A DNA stretch of 64,000 nt from an uncultured Lachnospira sp. (GTDB taxonomy: Bacteria; Bacillota; Clostridia; Lachnospirales; Lachnospiraceae): assembly GCA_910589305.1 (NCBI GenBank), contig CAJUTV010000002.1:124001-188000 (forward strand). The letters run 5' to 3'. This document shows positions 8,484 through 17,363 of the stretch, one piece after another. The stretch's first letter is position 1. Each line of letters opens with the position of its first letter. Under the pieces are notes generated by a model that saw only the letters and a list, made by a program, of their open reading frames with translations, did no database searches and was not told the origin of the DNA. The position numbers and the translations under genes were made by a program.

Positions 8484-9324
8484 TTTATTAAAAAGAAGTT
8501 CAATGGTCACCAAAGAGGAGCGTATCATTGATTATAATGAGCTGATTCGAGCAAAATTAAAAAGTTTTGTTGAATCAGAGGATTATAATGGTTTGGCAGA
8601 CCCTGATGGTTTTGTCAATGGTCTTACAGCAGATGTTGTGGAACGATTAACAGATGAAGATACGATTTTAGGAGAAGGTGAGAATGCACAAGAAGCATTT
8701 ACACCAGAAGATATTGCAAAAAAGATTGAGGAGGCAAATCAAGAGTCTGCTCAGATAATAGAAGATGCAAATTTGCAGGCACAAAGGATAATAGAGGAGG
8801 CTCAAGGAGAGATACAAGAATCAATGAGCCAAGCAAAAGAACAAGGATATCAAGAAGGAATTACAAAGGCAACGAGGGAGTTAGAGTTAAGACAGGAACA
8901 GTTAGAAAATGAGATTCAAGACAGGCGCAGCCAGCTTGAAGCAGAATATGAACAGAGACGCAAACAGATGGAGCCTGAATTGGTGGAGTCACTTTTAGAG
9001 GTGTTTCAGTCGTTTACTCTTGTTTTAGCACAGGACAACAAAGATATTCTTATGCACTTGATAAATGGAGTGCTTGCTAATTCCTATAAAAGTGATGAGA
9101 TTTTAATTAAGGTATCTTGTGACGATTATCCTTTTGTATCAGCTAATCAAGGAAAAATCTTTTGTGCAAGTACAAAAGAATTATCCTTAAATATCATTGA
9201 GGATTCCACGATGGAAAATAATCAATGTATTATAGAGACAGACAGTGGCATTTTTGATTGCAGCCTTGATACTGAATTAAACAATTTGACAAAAAAGATT
9301 AAGTTACTGAGCTGTCTGGAATAA
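8476..9324 (+). CDS. fliH: Flagellar export regulator FliH
   Basis: FliH binds and restrains the FliI ATPase and links it to the C ring. The 282-residue protein starts from a TTG at 8476: an ideal GGAGGTGA (8460-8467) stands 8 nt upstream, and the N-terminus MSNLLKRSS resembles other FliH starts. An ATG at 8503 is the weaker alternative. A long Glu/Gln-rich coiled coil occupies about residues 80-165 and the FliH/YscL C-terminal domain follows. The start overlaps the fliG stop. Identity rests on position, coiled coil and C-terminal fold pattern. Confidence 0.88.
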   Translation: MSNLLKRSSMVTKEERIIDYNELIRAKLKSFVESEDYNGLADPDGFVNGLTADVVERLTDEDTILGEGENAQEAFTPEDIAKKIEEANQESAQIIEDANLQAQRIIEEAQGEIQESMSQAKEQGYQEGITKATRELELRQEQLENEIQDRRSQLEAEYEQRRKQMEPELVESLLEVFQSFTLVLAQDNKDILMHLINGVLANSYKSDEILIKVSCDDYPFVSANQGKIFCASTKELSLNIIEDSTMENNQCIIETDSGIFDCSLDTELNNLTKKIKLLSCLE

Positions 9325-9356
9325 GAAACAATGAGTGATTTGGAGGAAGTGCTTAA

Positions 9357-10676
9357 ATGTCAGTAATTAACCAATTAAAATATGAACATTTGATGCAGGA
9401 ATCCTTTTATGATAAGCTTGGGAAGGTTGCAAAGATTGTTGGATTAACCATAGAGTCCATTGGACCAGATGCCAAGCTGAATGATTTGTGTGAAATTTAT
9501 GTTCCAGATAATTCAATGCCTGTGTATGCAGAGGTTGTTGGATTTAAGGATAACAGAGTTTTATTGATGCCATTTGACAAAGTAGATGGTGTTGGACCAG
9601 GATGCATTGTTAGAAATACAGAGAAACCATTAGGGGTTAAAGTTGGATATGAAGTTTTAGGTCATACATTGGATGGCTTAGGAAATCCTATCAATGGAGA
9701 AGAGTTAGGACTTATGGAAGAGTATCCTGTTGAAGCAACCCCGCCAGACCCAATGTCAAGAGAGATTATAAGTCAAGTCTTGCCGCTTGGTGTCAAGGCA
9801 GTTGACGGTCTTTTGACGGTTGGAAAAGGGCAAAGAATTGGCATATTTGCCGGCAGTGGTGTTGGAAAAAGTACTCTTTTAGGTATGTTTGCAAGAAATA
9901 CAAGAGCAGATATCAATGTTATTGCCCTTATAGGAGAGCGAGGAAGAGAAGTACGAGAGTTTGTTGAGAGGGATTTAGGTGAAGAGGGTATGCGCAGAAG
10001 TGTCTTAGTTGTGGCAACTTCTGATAAACCGGCACTGATTCGTAATAAAGCAGCAAAGACAGCAACGGCTATTGCAGAGTATTTTCGCGACCAAGGAGAA
10101 GATGTCCTTTTGATGATGGATTCTCTTACACGTTTTTCAATGGCACAAAGAGAAATTGGACTCGCATCAGGCGAGCCTCCAGTGACAAGAGGATACCCGC
10201 CAAGCGTTTATTCAGAGATGCCAAAGCTTCTTGAGCGAGCAGGAATGGCAAGGAAAGGTTCTATTACAGGATTATATACAGTTTTAGTTGACGGTGATGA
10301 TTTTAATGAGCCAATTACAGATACTGCCAGAAGTATTCTTGACGGACATATTATTTTATCAAGAAAGTTAGGGCATAAGAATCATTATCCAGCGATTGAT
10401 ATTTTGCAGAGCATATCAAGATGCATGAGTCAAATTTCAACAAAAGAGCATAAAAAGATTGCTGGTCGTCTAAAAAATGTTATGGCAACCTACAATGAAG
10501 CAGAAGATTTAATTAATATAGGGGCATATAAAAAAGGCAGCAATAAAAATATTGATTATGCTATTTCTAAAATTGATGCTGTTAATAGTTTTTTGATGCA
10601 GCAAACAGATGAAAAGTTTTCATTTGAAGAAGAGCTTTCCATATTGGAATCCATTTTTAATGACTATGAAGAATAA
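9357..10676 (+). CDS. fliI: Flagellar type III export ATPase FliI
   Basis: FliI is the ATPase of the flagellar export apparatus, related to F1-beta. The 439-residue protein has a Walker A GSGVGKST (K171), the IGERGREV loop, a Walker B strand VLLMMDSLTRF (D255), and the SGEPPVTRGYPPSV segment typical of flagellar/T3SS ATPases. GGAGG precedes the ATG. It lies between fliH and fliJ, its two regulators. Length is standard. Confidence 0.97.
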   Translation: MSVINQLKYEHLMQESFYDKLGKVAKIVGLTIESIGPDAKLNDLCEIYVPDNSMPVYAEVVGFKDNRVLLMPFDKVDGVGPGCIVRNTEKPLGVKVGYEVLGHTLDGLGNPINGEELGLMEEYPVEATPPDPMSREIISQVLPLGVKAVDGLLTVGKGQRIGIFAGSGVGKSTLLGMFARNTRADINVIALIGERGREVREFVERDLGEEGMRRSVLVVATSDKPALIRNKAAKTATAIAEYFRDQGEDVLLMMDSLTRFSMAQREIGLASGEPPVTRGYPPSVYSEMPKLLERAGMARKGSITGLYTVLVDGDDFNEPITDTARSILDGHIILSRKLGHKNHYPAIDILQSISRCMSQISTKEHKKIAGRLKNVMATYNEAEDLINIGAYKKGSNKNIDYAISKIDAVNSFLMQQTDEKFSFEEELSILESIFNDYEE

Positions 10677-10726
10677 AATTCATTAAAAGTCTTTACATAT
10701 AGAATAATCACAGGAGTGAGAAATAT

Positions 10727-11182
10727 ATGGCTAAGTTTATTTATAAACTGCAAAATGTTCTAAATATTAAAGAACGATTAGAAACGCAAGCAAAGACGGA
10801 ATTTGCAGAAGCTATGAATCGTGTTTCAATCGAGGAAGAAAAATTGAGAGCGCTTATTGAGCGTAGGAATACGTATATAGAAGATGTAAGGCGTCTATCA
10901 TCGGGCAGATTAAATGTAGCTTTAGTAAGGCGAAGCAATGAATATATAAAAACGATAGAAGAATTTATGAATCAACAAGCGGTGGTTCTTCGTATAGCTC
11001 AAAAAAATCTTGAGAAATGTAGAGAAAAGCTTAATGAGGCGGTTCAAGACAGAAAAATACACGAGAAGTTAAAAGAAAAGGCATTTGAGGAATTTAAACT
11101 TGAGTTGAATGTTGAGGAAAAGAAAGAAATTGACCAACTTGTAAGTTTTACATACAATGATAAGAGTGGGAGAGAGGATTAA
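10727..11182 (+). CDS. fliJ: Flagellar export chaperone FliJ
   Basis: The 151-residue protein is almost entirely a charged coiled coil, beginning KFIYKLQNVLNIKERLETQAKTEF, where 'F.Y.LQ.VL..K' is the FliJ pattern. FliJ inserts into the FliI hexamer and promotes export. Sequence conservation in this family is low, so the identity rests on the N-terminal motif, the size and the position directly after fliI. The next gene starts 2 nt after its stop. Confidence 0.88.
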   Translation: MAKFIYKLQNVLNIKERLETQAKTEFAEAMNRVSIEEEKLRALIERRNTYIEDVRRLSSGRLNVALVRRSNEYIKTIEEFMNQQAVVLRIAQKNLEKCREKLNEAVQDRKIHEKLKEKAFEEFKLELNVEEKKEIDQLVSFTYNDKSGRED

Positions 11183-11184
11183 CA

Positions 11185-11958
11185 ATGGCTAAGAAAAAAA
11201 AGAAATCGAATGACGATTTAGACTTAGATAGAAGAGACGGCGAAGAAGCAGAAGAGAAAAGCGGCGGTATTGTTGGCTTTTTATTAGCTTTGCTTATTAT
11301 ATTGATATGGATTGTCATATTTGCTCTTTTGATTAAGATGGATGTTGGCGGTATTGGTACAATGTTAAGACCTGCTCTAAAAAATGTTCCAGTTATCAAT
11401 AAAATTTTGCCAGAGGCCAGCGATGCTGAAATCATTGAGGAGAATGGCAATAAGTATAAGACGCTTGCAGAGGCGATTGAGCGAATCAAAGAACTTGAGA
11501 AAGAAGTGGAGCAATACAAAGCAAACGGAAGTAATAACGATGAGCAGATAGCTCAATTGCAGGCAGAAATTTCACGTTTAAAGATATATGAGGAAAACCA
11601 AGAATACTTTGAACAGTTAAAGAAAGAGTTTGATGAGCAGGTTGTATTTAATGAAAATGCACCTGATATTGAAGAATATAAAAAGTGGTATGAGGAAATC
11701 AATCCAGATAATGCGGCAGCTCTTTATGAACAAGTTGTTGAAAGAATACAATTTTCTAAGAAAATTCAGGATTGGGCTACTACATATGCTTCGATGGACC
11801 CTGCTGCTGCTGCTGCAATTATGGAAGAAATGACAGGTGATGCCTATGTTGTCACAAGAATACTCTTATGTATGACACCAAAACAAAGGGCGGCTGTTAT
11901 GGCAGAGATGGACCCTGTATATGCTGCAAAATTGACAGCAATTATGTTTCCATCATAA
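11185..11958 (+). CDS. YlxF/MotE-like membrane protein with MgtE-N-like domain
   Basis: The 257-residue protein has a basic N-terminus (MAKKKKKS), one membrane helix at about 29-50 and a coiled coil at about 90-165. Its C-terminal helical-repeat domain contains MDPAAAAAIMEEM and MDPVYAAKLTAIM, like the N-domain of MgtE. B. subtilis has ylxF at this exact place between fliJ and fliK, and related MotE proteins act as periplasmic motor chaperones in other bacteria. A role in motor or stator assembly is inference. The stop is followed by about 198 nt of AT-rich spacer containing no gene I can support. Confidence 0.78.
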   Translation: MAKKKKKSNDDLDLDRRDGEEAEEKSGGIVGFLLALLIILIWIVIFALLIKMDVGGIGTMLRPALKNVPVINKILPEASDAEIIEENGNKYKTLAEAIERIKELEKEVEQYKANGSNNDEQIAQLQAEISRLKIYEENQEYFEQLKKEFDEQVVFNENAPDIEEYKKWYEEINPDNAAALYEQVVERIQFSKKIQDWATTYASMDPAAAAAIMEEMTGDAYVVTRILLCMTPKQRAAVMAEMDPVYAAKLTAIMFPS

Positions 11959-12156
11959 AGGAAAAATGTTGGAATCTTTTTCTTTTAATTTTTATCTAAA
12001 GAAATGATGCATTTATTCCGAATAATAATAGAGTAGTATATACTATTTTTATTATATTATAGAATTGTTTGTACAATTTTTATATGTCATAAAATAGTAT
12101 GTATTATAAATATTTTAACATAAGGTCACTTATGTGATAAGGAAAGGAGGTATGAT

Positions 12157-13623
12157 ATGGTCGATACAGCAATTACTGGAATGTTTGGACGAAATACAAA
12201 TACTCAATCTGCATCAGACACAAAAAAAATAGATAAATCGAATGCGTTTGCTGATGTTATGGCAAAGTCTATGAGTAGCCTGCTGACAATTTCAAATGGT
12301 ATAAAAGGTTCTGCACAGATAAAGGGCAGTAAAACATCCATAGACAATGTGTTTGTAAAAAATGAGATAAAAGATAGTTCTAATGAAATATCAAATACAA
12401 ATAATTCAGATAAAACGGTCAAGACAGATACGTTATCAGAAAATAACCAAGTCAAGGAGACAACTCAAAGTAAAGAAAAAACGGAATTTGAAGTTTGCGA
12501 CAATGAGGAAAATATTGATGATGAAGAGATTGTTAAAAATATGATGTCTGAAGTTGTCGAGACGATTAAAAATATATTAGGCATCTCTGATGAAGAATAT
12601 CAAAAGGCAATGTCCGAATTAGGATTAACATCAGCTGATTTGCTTGAACCAAATAATGTAGCAAATTTGATTGCACAAATATCAGGCAAACAAGATGCAA
12701 TGTCCGTTATTACAGATTCAGAGTTATCTTTGAAGTTAAAAGATGTTATTCAAGTTGTTTCTGATATGATGTCAAATGCAGATTCACAATATGGAATTAG
12801 TGAAGAACAGTTTAAAGGTATTGCACAAACATATACAGATAATGTTGGCGTTCAAAATCAAGTGACAGCAGAACATGCAGTAGGTTTGCACAACAATGAA
12901 AAACAGTCTGATATACAAGAAGAAGTACCAATGAAAGCCGAAGAATATGTTGCAGATGAAGACTCTAGTTTAGAGCAGGTGATTTCTGAAAAAATAACTA
13001 CATCTTCTGTAAATAATAAGAACAGCAATACATTTGCGAATGATTCTCATGGTAATACAAAGCAGAATATGTTTGAAAATGGCAAAAATAACACAGAAGT
13101 CAATACAGATATGACTTCAGGTACCAATGTGGCAGCTCAGCTTGCAAAGACATTTGAGACAGCATTTGCAAATGAAGTGAATGTGAAACCTGCTGATATT
13201 GTAAGGCAAGTAGTAGATTCTATCAAATTGAATGTCACTAGTCAGCTTAAGAGTATGGAGATAGCACTCAATCCTGAAAATTTAGGAAAAGTAAATCTTC
13301 TTGTTTCCGTGCGTGAAGGTGTTGTTACAGCAAAGATAGTAGCTGAAAATGAGCAGGTTAAAAAAGCCTTAGAAGGACAATTAAATATTCTTAAGGAAAA
13401 TATGTCCAATCAAGGACTTAAGGTTGAGGCTGTAGAGGTTACAGTGCAAAACAACGCTTTTCATAGTCAGGATAATTTCAATGGAAATAATCCACAACAA
13501 CAGACAGATGGCGCAAAGAAACATCATGTTTCTTTAAATTTCTCAGACGATGAGGAAGTGACAGAAGCTCAAAAGGAAACAACAACAATAAGTGAAAATA
13601 GCAGCGTTGAATTTTCAGCATAG
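12157..13623 (+). CDS. fliK: Flagellar hook-length control protein FliK
   Basis: FliK measures the hook and switches export specificity. The 488-residue protein has a long, weakly conserved Ser/Asn/Glu-rich first part. The recognisable Flg_hook domain follows at about residues 355-435, with SMEIALNPENLGKVNLLVSVREG ('L.P..LG.V') and a following alpha-beta pattern. AAAGGAGG stands before the ATG. The long spacer before this gene contains a small TCAC-TTAT-GTGA palindrome (12125-12136) but no promoter I can defend. Confidence 0.92.
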   Translation: MVDTAITGMFGRNTNTQSASDTKKIDKSNAFADVMAKSMSSLLTISNGIKGSAQIKGSKTSIDNVFVKNEIKDSSNEISNTNNSDKTVKTDTLSENNQVKETTQSKEKTEFEVCDNEENIDDEEIVKNMMSEVVETIKNILGISDEEYQKAMSELGLTSADLLEPNNVANLIAQISGKQDAMSVITDSELSLKLKDVIQVVSDMMSNADSQYGISEEQFKGIAQTYTDNVGVQNQVTAEHAVGLHNNEKQSDIQEEVPMKAEEYVADEDSSLEQVISEKITTSSVNNKNSNTFANDSHGNTKQNMFENGKNNTEVNTDMTSGTNVAAQLAKTFETAFANEVNVKPADIVRQVVDSIKLNVTSQLKSMEIALNPENLGKVNLLVSVREGVVTAKIVAENEQVKKALEGQLNILKENMSNQGLKVEAVEVTVQNNAFHSQDNFNGNNPQQQTDGAKKHHVSLNFSDDEEVTEAQKETTTISENSSVEFSA

Positions 13624-13651
13624 AATAATGAAGGCGCAGAAAGGAGTTTAT

Positions 13652-14221
13652 ATGATTTTTCAAAATATTGTAAATGGAAAGTTTGATACGGATAACACAA
13701 ATTCAAATATAAGTTCAACCAAGAAAGAGGAAAAGGGAAAAAATACATTAGACATTAATGATTTCCTTGCTCTTATGGTTGCACAGATGCAGTATCAAGA
13801 CCCATTGGAACCTACAGATAATACACAGTATATTGCACAGATGGCTACATTCTCGCAGGTTGAGGCAACAAAGAGTATGCTTAACAAAACAGAGCAGCAG
13901 ATGGCATCTGAACTTATTGGAAAGACTGTTATTATGAAAACGGATATCAATGGTGAGAATATGATATCAGGAAAAGTTGATTATTGGGAAAATATTGAGG
14001 GTAAGATTTATCTTGGAATCAATAAAAAGCTTTATGATATTGCTGATTTGGATACAGTGCTTGATACAGATTATTTTGATTCTATCTCAAAACCAGGAAA
14101 ACCAGAGGAACCAGAAAAGCCAGGAGACACTGGAAAACCAGAGGATTCAGAAAAACCAGAAGATTCTGAGAAGCCAGGAGAATCTGAAAAACCAGAAGAT
14201 TCTGAGAAGCCTGAGAAATAA
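13652..14221 (+). CDS. flgD: Flagellar hook-capping protein FlgD with acidic Pro/Glu tail
   Basis: FlgD caps the growing hook. The 189-residue protein has the FlgD N-domain at about 30-80, with NDFLALMVAQMQYQDPLEPTDNTQYIAQMATFSQVE, and the start of the Ig/tudor-like part (about 88-135). The second half ends early and is replaced by a repetitive tail of KPE, EPE and EKPEDS units (about 146-189). ATG 13652 is chosen because AAGGAG is just upstream; the frame is open further up to TTG 13592 within fliK. The tail is unusual for FlgD. Confidence 0.93.
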   Translation: MIFQNIVNGKFDTDNTNSNISSTKKEEKGKNTLDINDFLALMVAQMQYQDPLEPTDNTQYIAQMATFSQVEATKSMLNKTEQQMASELIGKTVIMKTDINGENMISGKVDYWENIEGKIYLGINKKLYDIADLDTVLDTDYFDSISKPGKPEEPEKPGDTGKPEDSEKPEDSEKPGESEKPEDSEKPEK

Positions 14222-14302
14222 TTATTTTTTATAGTATGCTAATATTTTAGTTATATCTGTATGCTTTATGTAATACTTATAGCATAGGAATAGGAGGTTA
14301 TG

Positions 14303-14725
14303 ATGAATCATATCGTAACAGGTGGTTTTACTTCTATACAGCAGGCAACTAGTTCAATTAAAAAAGGTAATGCGGCAGGTAAAAATAAAAATATTTCTAA
14401 TGCTTCATTTCAAGAGATATTTCAACAGAAAAAAAGTATTACTGAAGCAGTAGGTGAAAGAGAAGCACAGGCATTAGTAAAGTTTTCAAAACATGCTGAC
14501 ACAAGGCTAAGGCAGAGAGATATTCAACTTACTGATGAACAGATTTCTCGATTAAATGAAGGAGCGCAAAAAGCCAGCTTAAAAGGAATTAAGGAATCAC
14601 TGGTATTGTTAGATGACTTGGCATTTATTGTAAATACGGAAAATAAAATCGTTGTTACAGCTATGAGTCAGGCAGCTAACGATGAAAATATTTATACAAA
14701 TATTGATGGGGCTGTTATTATTTAA
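14303..14725 (+). CDS. Flagellar operon protein, TIGR02530 (flg_new) type
   Basis: This 140-residue protein is of the conserved 'flagellar operon protein' type found between flgD and flgE in many Firmicutes. The sequence FSKHADTRLRQRDIQLTDEQISRLNEG is typical of it. The function is not established; a role in hook assembly is inferred only from position. ATG 14303 has AGGAGG at 14292-14297 at a good distance; ATG 14300 is too close. A 7-bp hairpin (TTATCCC 14746-14752 with GGGATAA 14765-14771) lies in the gap before flgE. Confidence 0.8.
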   Translation: MNHIVTGGFTSIQQATSSIKKGNAAGKNKNISNASFQEIFQQKKSITEAVGEREAQALVKFSKHADTRLRQRDIQLTDEQISRLNEGAQKASLKGIKESLVLLDDLAFIVNTENKIVVTAMSQAANDENIYTNIDGAVII

Positions 14726-14822
14726 CCGGACCTTATGGAGGTTAATTATCCCTGAATGCCTGACGGGATAAAACAGCACTCATCATATCATTATTTATTT
14801 ATTATTAAGGAGGAACAATATT

Positions 14823-16157
14823 ATGATGAGAGCATTGTTCTCTGCTGTGTCAGGAATTAAGACACATCAGACGAGAATGGATGTAATTGGTAATAATATT
14901 GCCAATGTTAACACAGTAGCTTATAAGTCTCAAGCAGTAACATTTAAGGATGTATACTATCAAACAACACAAACAGCAACAGGACCTAATGCCGATAGTG
15001 GCAAAGGTGGTGTAAACCCTAAACAGATTGGTCTTGGTTCATCTGTAGGAGCAATTTCTACAGCAATGACACAAGGTTCTAATGAGCGTACAGATAATCC
15101 TTGGGATTTATGTATATCTGGAGATGCATTTTTTGTAGTAAGCAGCGGTGGTAATACATACTTCACAAGGTCTGGTGATTTTAAGCCAGATTTAAGCGGT
15201 GCACTTGTTACACAAGGTGGTGCTAATGTAATGGGCTGGAAGGCAGATGAGAATGGCAATATTGTAAAAGATAAAGTTCAGCCATTGTATGTAATGAGTC
15301 CAGAATATATGTTTACAGCTCCTGCAAAGACAACGGATGTTACAATAACAGGTAATGTTGATGCAAGAACAACCGAAAGTAGTGTATTTACAGTAAACTT
15401 TTTTGATTCATTGGGCAATGAATATCAAGCTTCCCTTACATTGAAATATGAAGGTATCAATGGTCAGAATGTAGAATATAGTATATCGGAGGGAACCGTT
15501 ACAAAAAATGGTGAGAAAACGAATATTATATTAGACACAGCTGCATCACCACGTTTATTATTTGATAAAACTACAGGCGCTTCTGCCATGAGTAATGCCA
15601 ATTTGGATTTGTCATTTATTTATGATGGCGATTCTACTGGGGATTTGGAAAACATTGGTACAGGAGGAGCACAATCTTCAACAATTAGTTTAGATGCTTC
15701 TGGCGTTACAATGTATGCAAGTGCTACCGACATTAAATATAGTAAAGGTAGAACAGATGAATTGACAGGTAATGTTGTTGGTGCAGGAAAGGCTGTAGGA
15801 ACTATGACAGCAGTTGGCATCAATGAGGCTGGTGGAGTCGTTGCAAGTTATAGTAATGGTGATACCAAAATTATTGGTCAGATTGCTGTTACAACATTTG
15901 CAAACCCAACTGGTCTTGAGAAAGTTGGTGAAAATTTATATGCAGCAACATTGAACTCCGGCTCTTTTGATGGTATAGGTAAAGATATATCAGAAACTGG
16001 TGGAAAGGTAGTTTCTGGATATCTTGAAATGTCAAATGTGGATTTGGCTGACCAGTTTACTACAATGATTACAACACAGAGAGGATACCAGGCAAATTCT
16101 AGAATTATCACAGTATCAGATTCGTTATTAGAAGAACTTATAAATTTGAAACGTTGA
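14823..16157 (+). CDS. flgE: Flagellar hook protein FlgE
   Basis: FlgE polymerises into the hook. The 444-residue protein starts MMRALFSAVSGIKTHQTRMD and has NNIANVNTVAYKS (about 23-35), a D1/D2 middle region, and the C-terminal rod/hook helix DQFTTMITTQRGYQANSRII. AAGGAGG precedes the start; ATG 14826 is equally possible. It is the last gene of the first operon segment, because a strong terminator follows 43 nt after the stop. Confidence 0.96.
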   Translation: MMRALFSAVSGIKTHQTRMDVIGNNIANVNTVAYKSQAVTFKDVYYQTTQTATGPNADSGKGGVNPKQIGLGSSVGAISTAMTQGSNERTDNPWDLCISGDAFFVVSSGGNTYFTRSGDFKPDLSGALVTQGGANVMGWKADENGNIVKDKVQPLYVMSPEYMFTAPAKTTDVTITGNVDARTTESSVFTVNFFDSLGNEYQASLTLKYEGINGQNVEYSISEGTVTKNGEKTNIILDTAASPRLLFDKTTGASAMSNANLDLSFIYDGDSTGDLENIGTGGAQSSTISLDASGVTMYASATDIKYSKGRTDELTGNVVGAGKAVGTMTAVGINEAGGVVASYSNGDTKIIGQIAVTTFANPTGLEKVGENLYAATLNSGSFDGIGKDISETGGKVVSGYLEMSNVDLADQFTTMITTQRGYQANSRIITVSDSLLEELINLKR

Positions 16158-16200
16158 TGATATTTTTCTTGATTAGTTAGATTGAATGGTGTAAAATAGT

Positions 16201-16251
16201 ACAAGGGCATGGATATGGTAAAACTTATGTTCCGTGCTCTTGTAGTTTTTT
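16201..16251 (+). terminator. Strong rho-independent terminator after flgE
   Basis: ACAAGGGCATGGA (16201-16213) pairs with TCCGTGCTCTTGT (16231-16243) over 13 bp, including two G-U pairs. AG and six T follow. It lies inside the motility gene series, between flgE and flbD. Confidence 0.85.
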
Positions 16252-16274
16252 GTAATTGTTTGTGTTTGGATTCA

Positions 16275-16304
16275 TTGATATTGTTAAATTAATTTGAATA
16301 AAAT
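16275..16304 (+). promoter_or_regulatory. Candidate promoter for flbD-motAB onward
   Basis: TTGATA (16275-16280) and TAAAAT (16299-16304) are 18 nt apart, each matching the sigma-A consensus at five of six bases. The pair directly follows the flgE terminator. Transcription would start about 46 nt before the flbD ATG. A TATAAT at 16336 is too close to the ribosome binding site to be used for flbD. Confidence 0.5.
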
Positions 16305-16356
16305 TTTTATAGAATTTTTATTATTTATTTTACAGTATAATGTTATGGAGATAATT

Positions 16357-16569
16357 ATGATTAATGTTACAAGGCTTAATGGCTCAATGTTAGTGGTTAA
16401 TGCTGATATAATTCAAACTATTGAGGAAACTCCGGATACGGTTATTACCCTTACGACAGGTTCAAAGTACATAGTAAAAGAGTCTTCCGATGAAATTATT
16501 GATAAGGTTGTGGATTATAAACATAGGGTCTTTTCAGGAACGATATATAAGGAAACGGAAGGTGTTTAA
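16357..16569 (+). CDS. flbD: FlbD/SwrD family flagellar protein
   Basis: This 70-residue protein begins INVTRLNGS and contains NADIIQTIEETPDTVITLTTGSKY, the pattern of the FlbD family (SwrD in B. subtilis). SwrD raises flagellar motor torque and is needed for swarming. The frame is open upstream to 16294, but GGAG at 16347 supports ATG 16357 and the homologous N-terminus starts here. motA begins 2 nt after the stop, consistent with a stator-related role. Confidence 0.88.
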   Translation: MINVTRLNGSMLVVNADIIQTIEETPDTVITLTTGSKYIVKESSDEIIDKVVDYKHRVFSGTIYKETEGV

Positions 16570-16571
16570 AA

Positions 16572-17363
16572 GTGGATATTGCTACACTCATAGGTATAGT
16601 TTTCGGATTTGCAATGGTTATTTTTGGTATTATTTCCAGTGGTGGTGTATCTGCCATAACAGGGAGCTTTATTGATTATCCCTCAATTATTATTACGATT
16701 GGCGGTTCACTCGCAAGTTTAATGACATCTTATACGATGGCAGAATTTATTGGTGGATTTAAGAGTATAGGGATTGCATTTAAAGACCCTAAACTGGACC
16801 ATGGAGCTGTAATTAAACAGATAATCGATTTATCTAATGTGGCTCGTAAAGAAGGTTTGCTTGCATTGGAAGAAGTTGCAAGTAATCTTGAAGATGAATT
16901 TATGAAAAAAGGTATTCTTCTTATTGTCGATGGTACAGAGCCAGAGCTTGTAAGAGGTATTCTTGAGACAGAACTTGTCAATATGGATGAGCGTCATAAA
17001 AGCAGTGCAGGATTCTTTGATACATGGGCTGCAATGGGACCTGCGTGGGGTATGATTGGTACATTGGTTGGTCTTGTTAATATGTTGAAAAAGTTGGATG
17101 ATGTGGCTACAATCGGACCGAATATGGCGGTTGCCTTACTTACTACATTGTATGGTTCATTGATTGCAAACTGGTTGGCAACACCTATATCAAGCAAGAT
17201 GAAAAATATTAATGGTAAAGAATATCAGATGAAAGAAATCGTAATTGAGGGACTTCTCTCAATTCAAGCTGGTGAAAATCCACGAGTAATTGAGGAAAAA
17301 TTAAAATCGTTCTTATCTCCTACAGTTAGGCAGGCGGTTTCAACGGAAGAAGGTGAAGGCTGA
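16572..17363 (+). CDS. motA: Flagellar motor stator protein MotA
   Basis: MotA forms the cytoplasm-facing part of the proton or sodium channel that drives the rotor. The 263-residue protein has four membrane helices, two near the N-terminus and two around residues 145-205. The last pair contains FDTWAAMGPAWGMIGTLVGLV, with the conserved GxxGTxxG segment. The start is GTG 16572 behind GGAAGGTG. Its TGA overlaps the motB ATG (TGATG). Confidence 0.95.
   Translation: MDIATLIGIVFGFAMVIFGIISSGGVSAITGSFIDYPSIIITIGGSLASLMTSYTMAEFIGGFKSIGIAFKDPKLDHGAVIKQIIDLSNVARKEGLLALEEVASNLEDEFMKKGILLIVDGTEPELVRGILETELVNMDERHKSSAGFFDTWAAMGPAWGMIGTLVGLVNMLKKLDDVATIGPNMAVALLTTLYGSLIANWLATPISSKMKNINGKEYQMKEIVIEGLLSIQAGENPRVIEEKLKSFLSPTVRQAVSTEEGEG

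Noticed and set aside
16336..16341. TATAAT before flbD as the promoter
   Set aside because: Transcription would begin within or after the flbD ribosome binding site.
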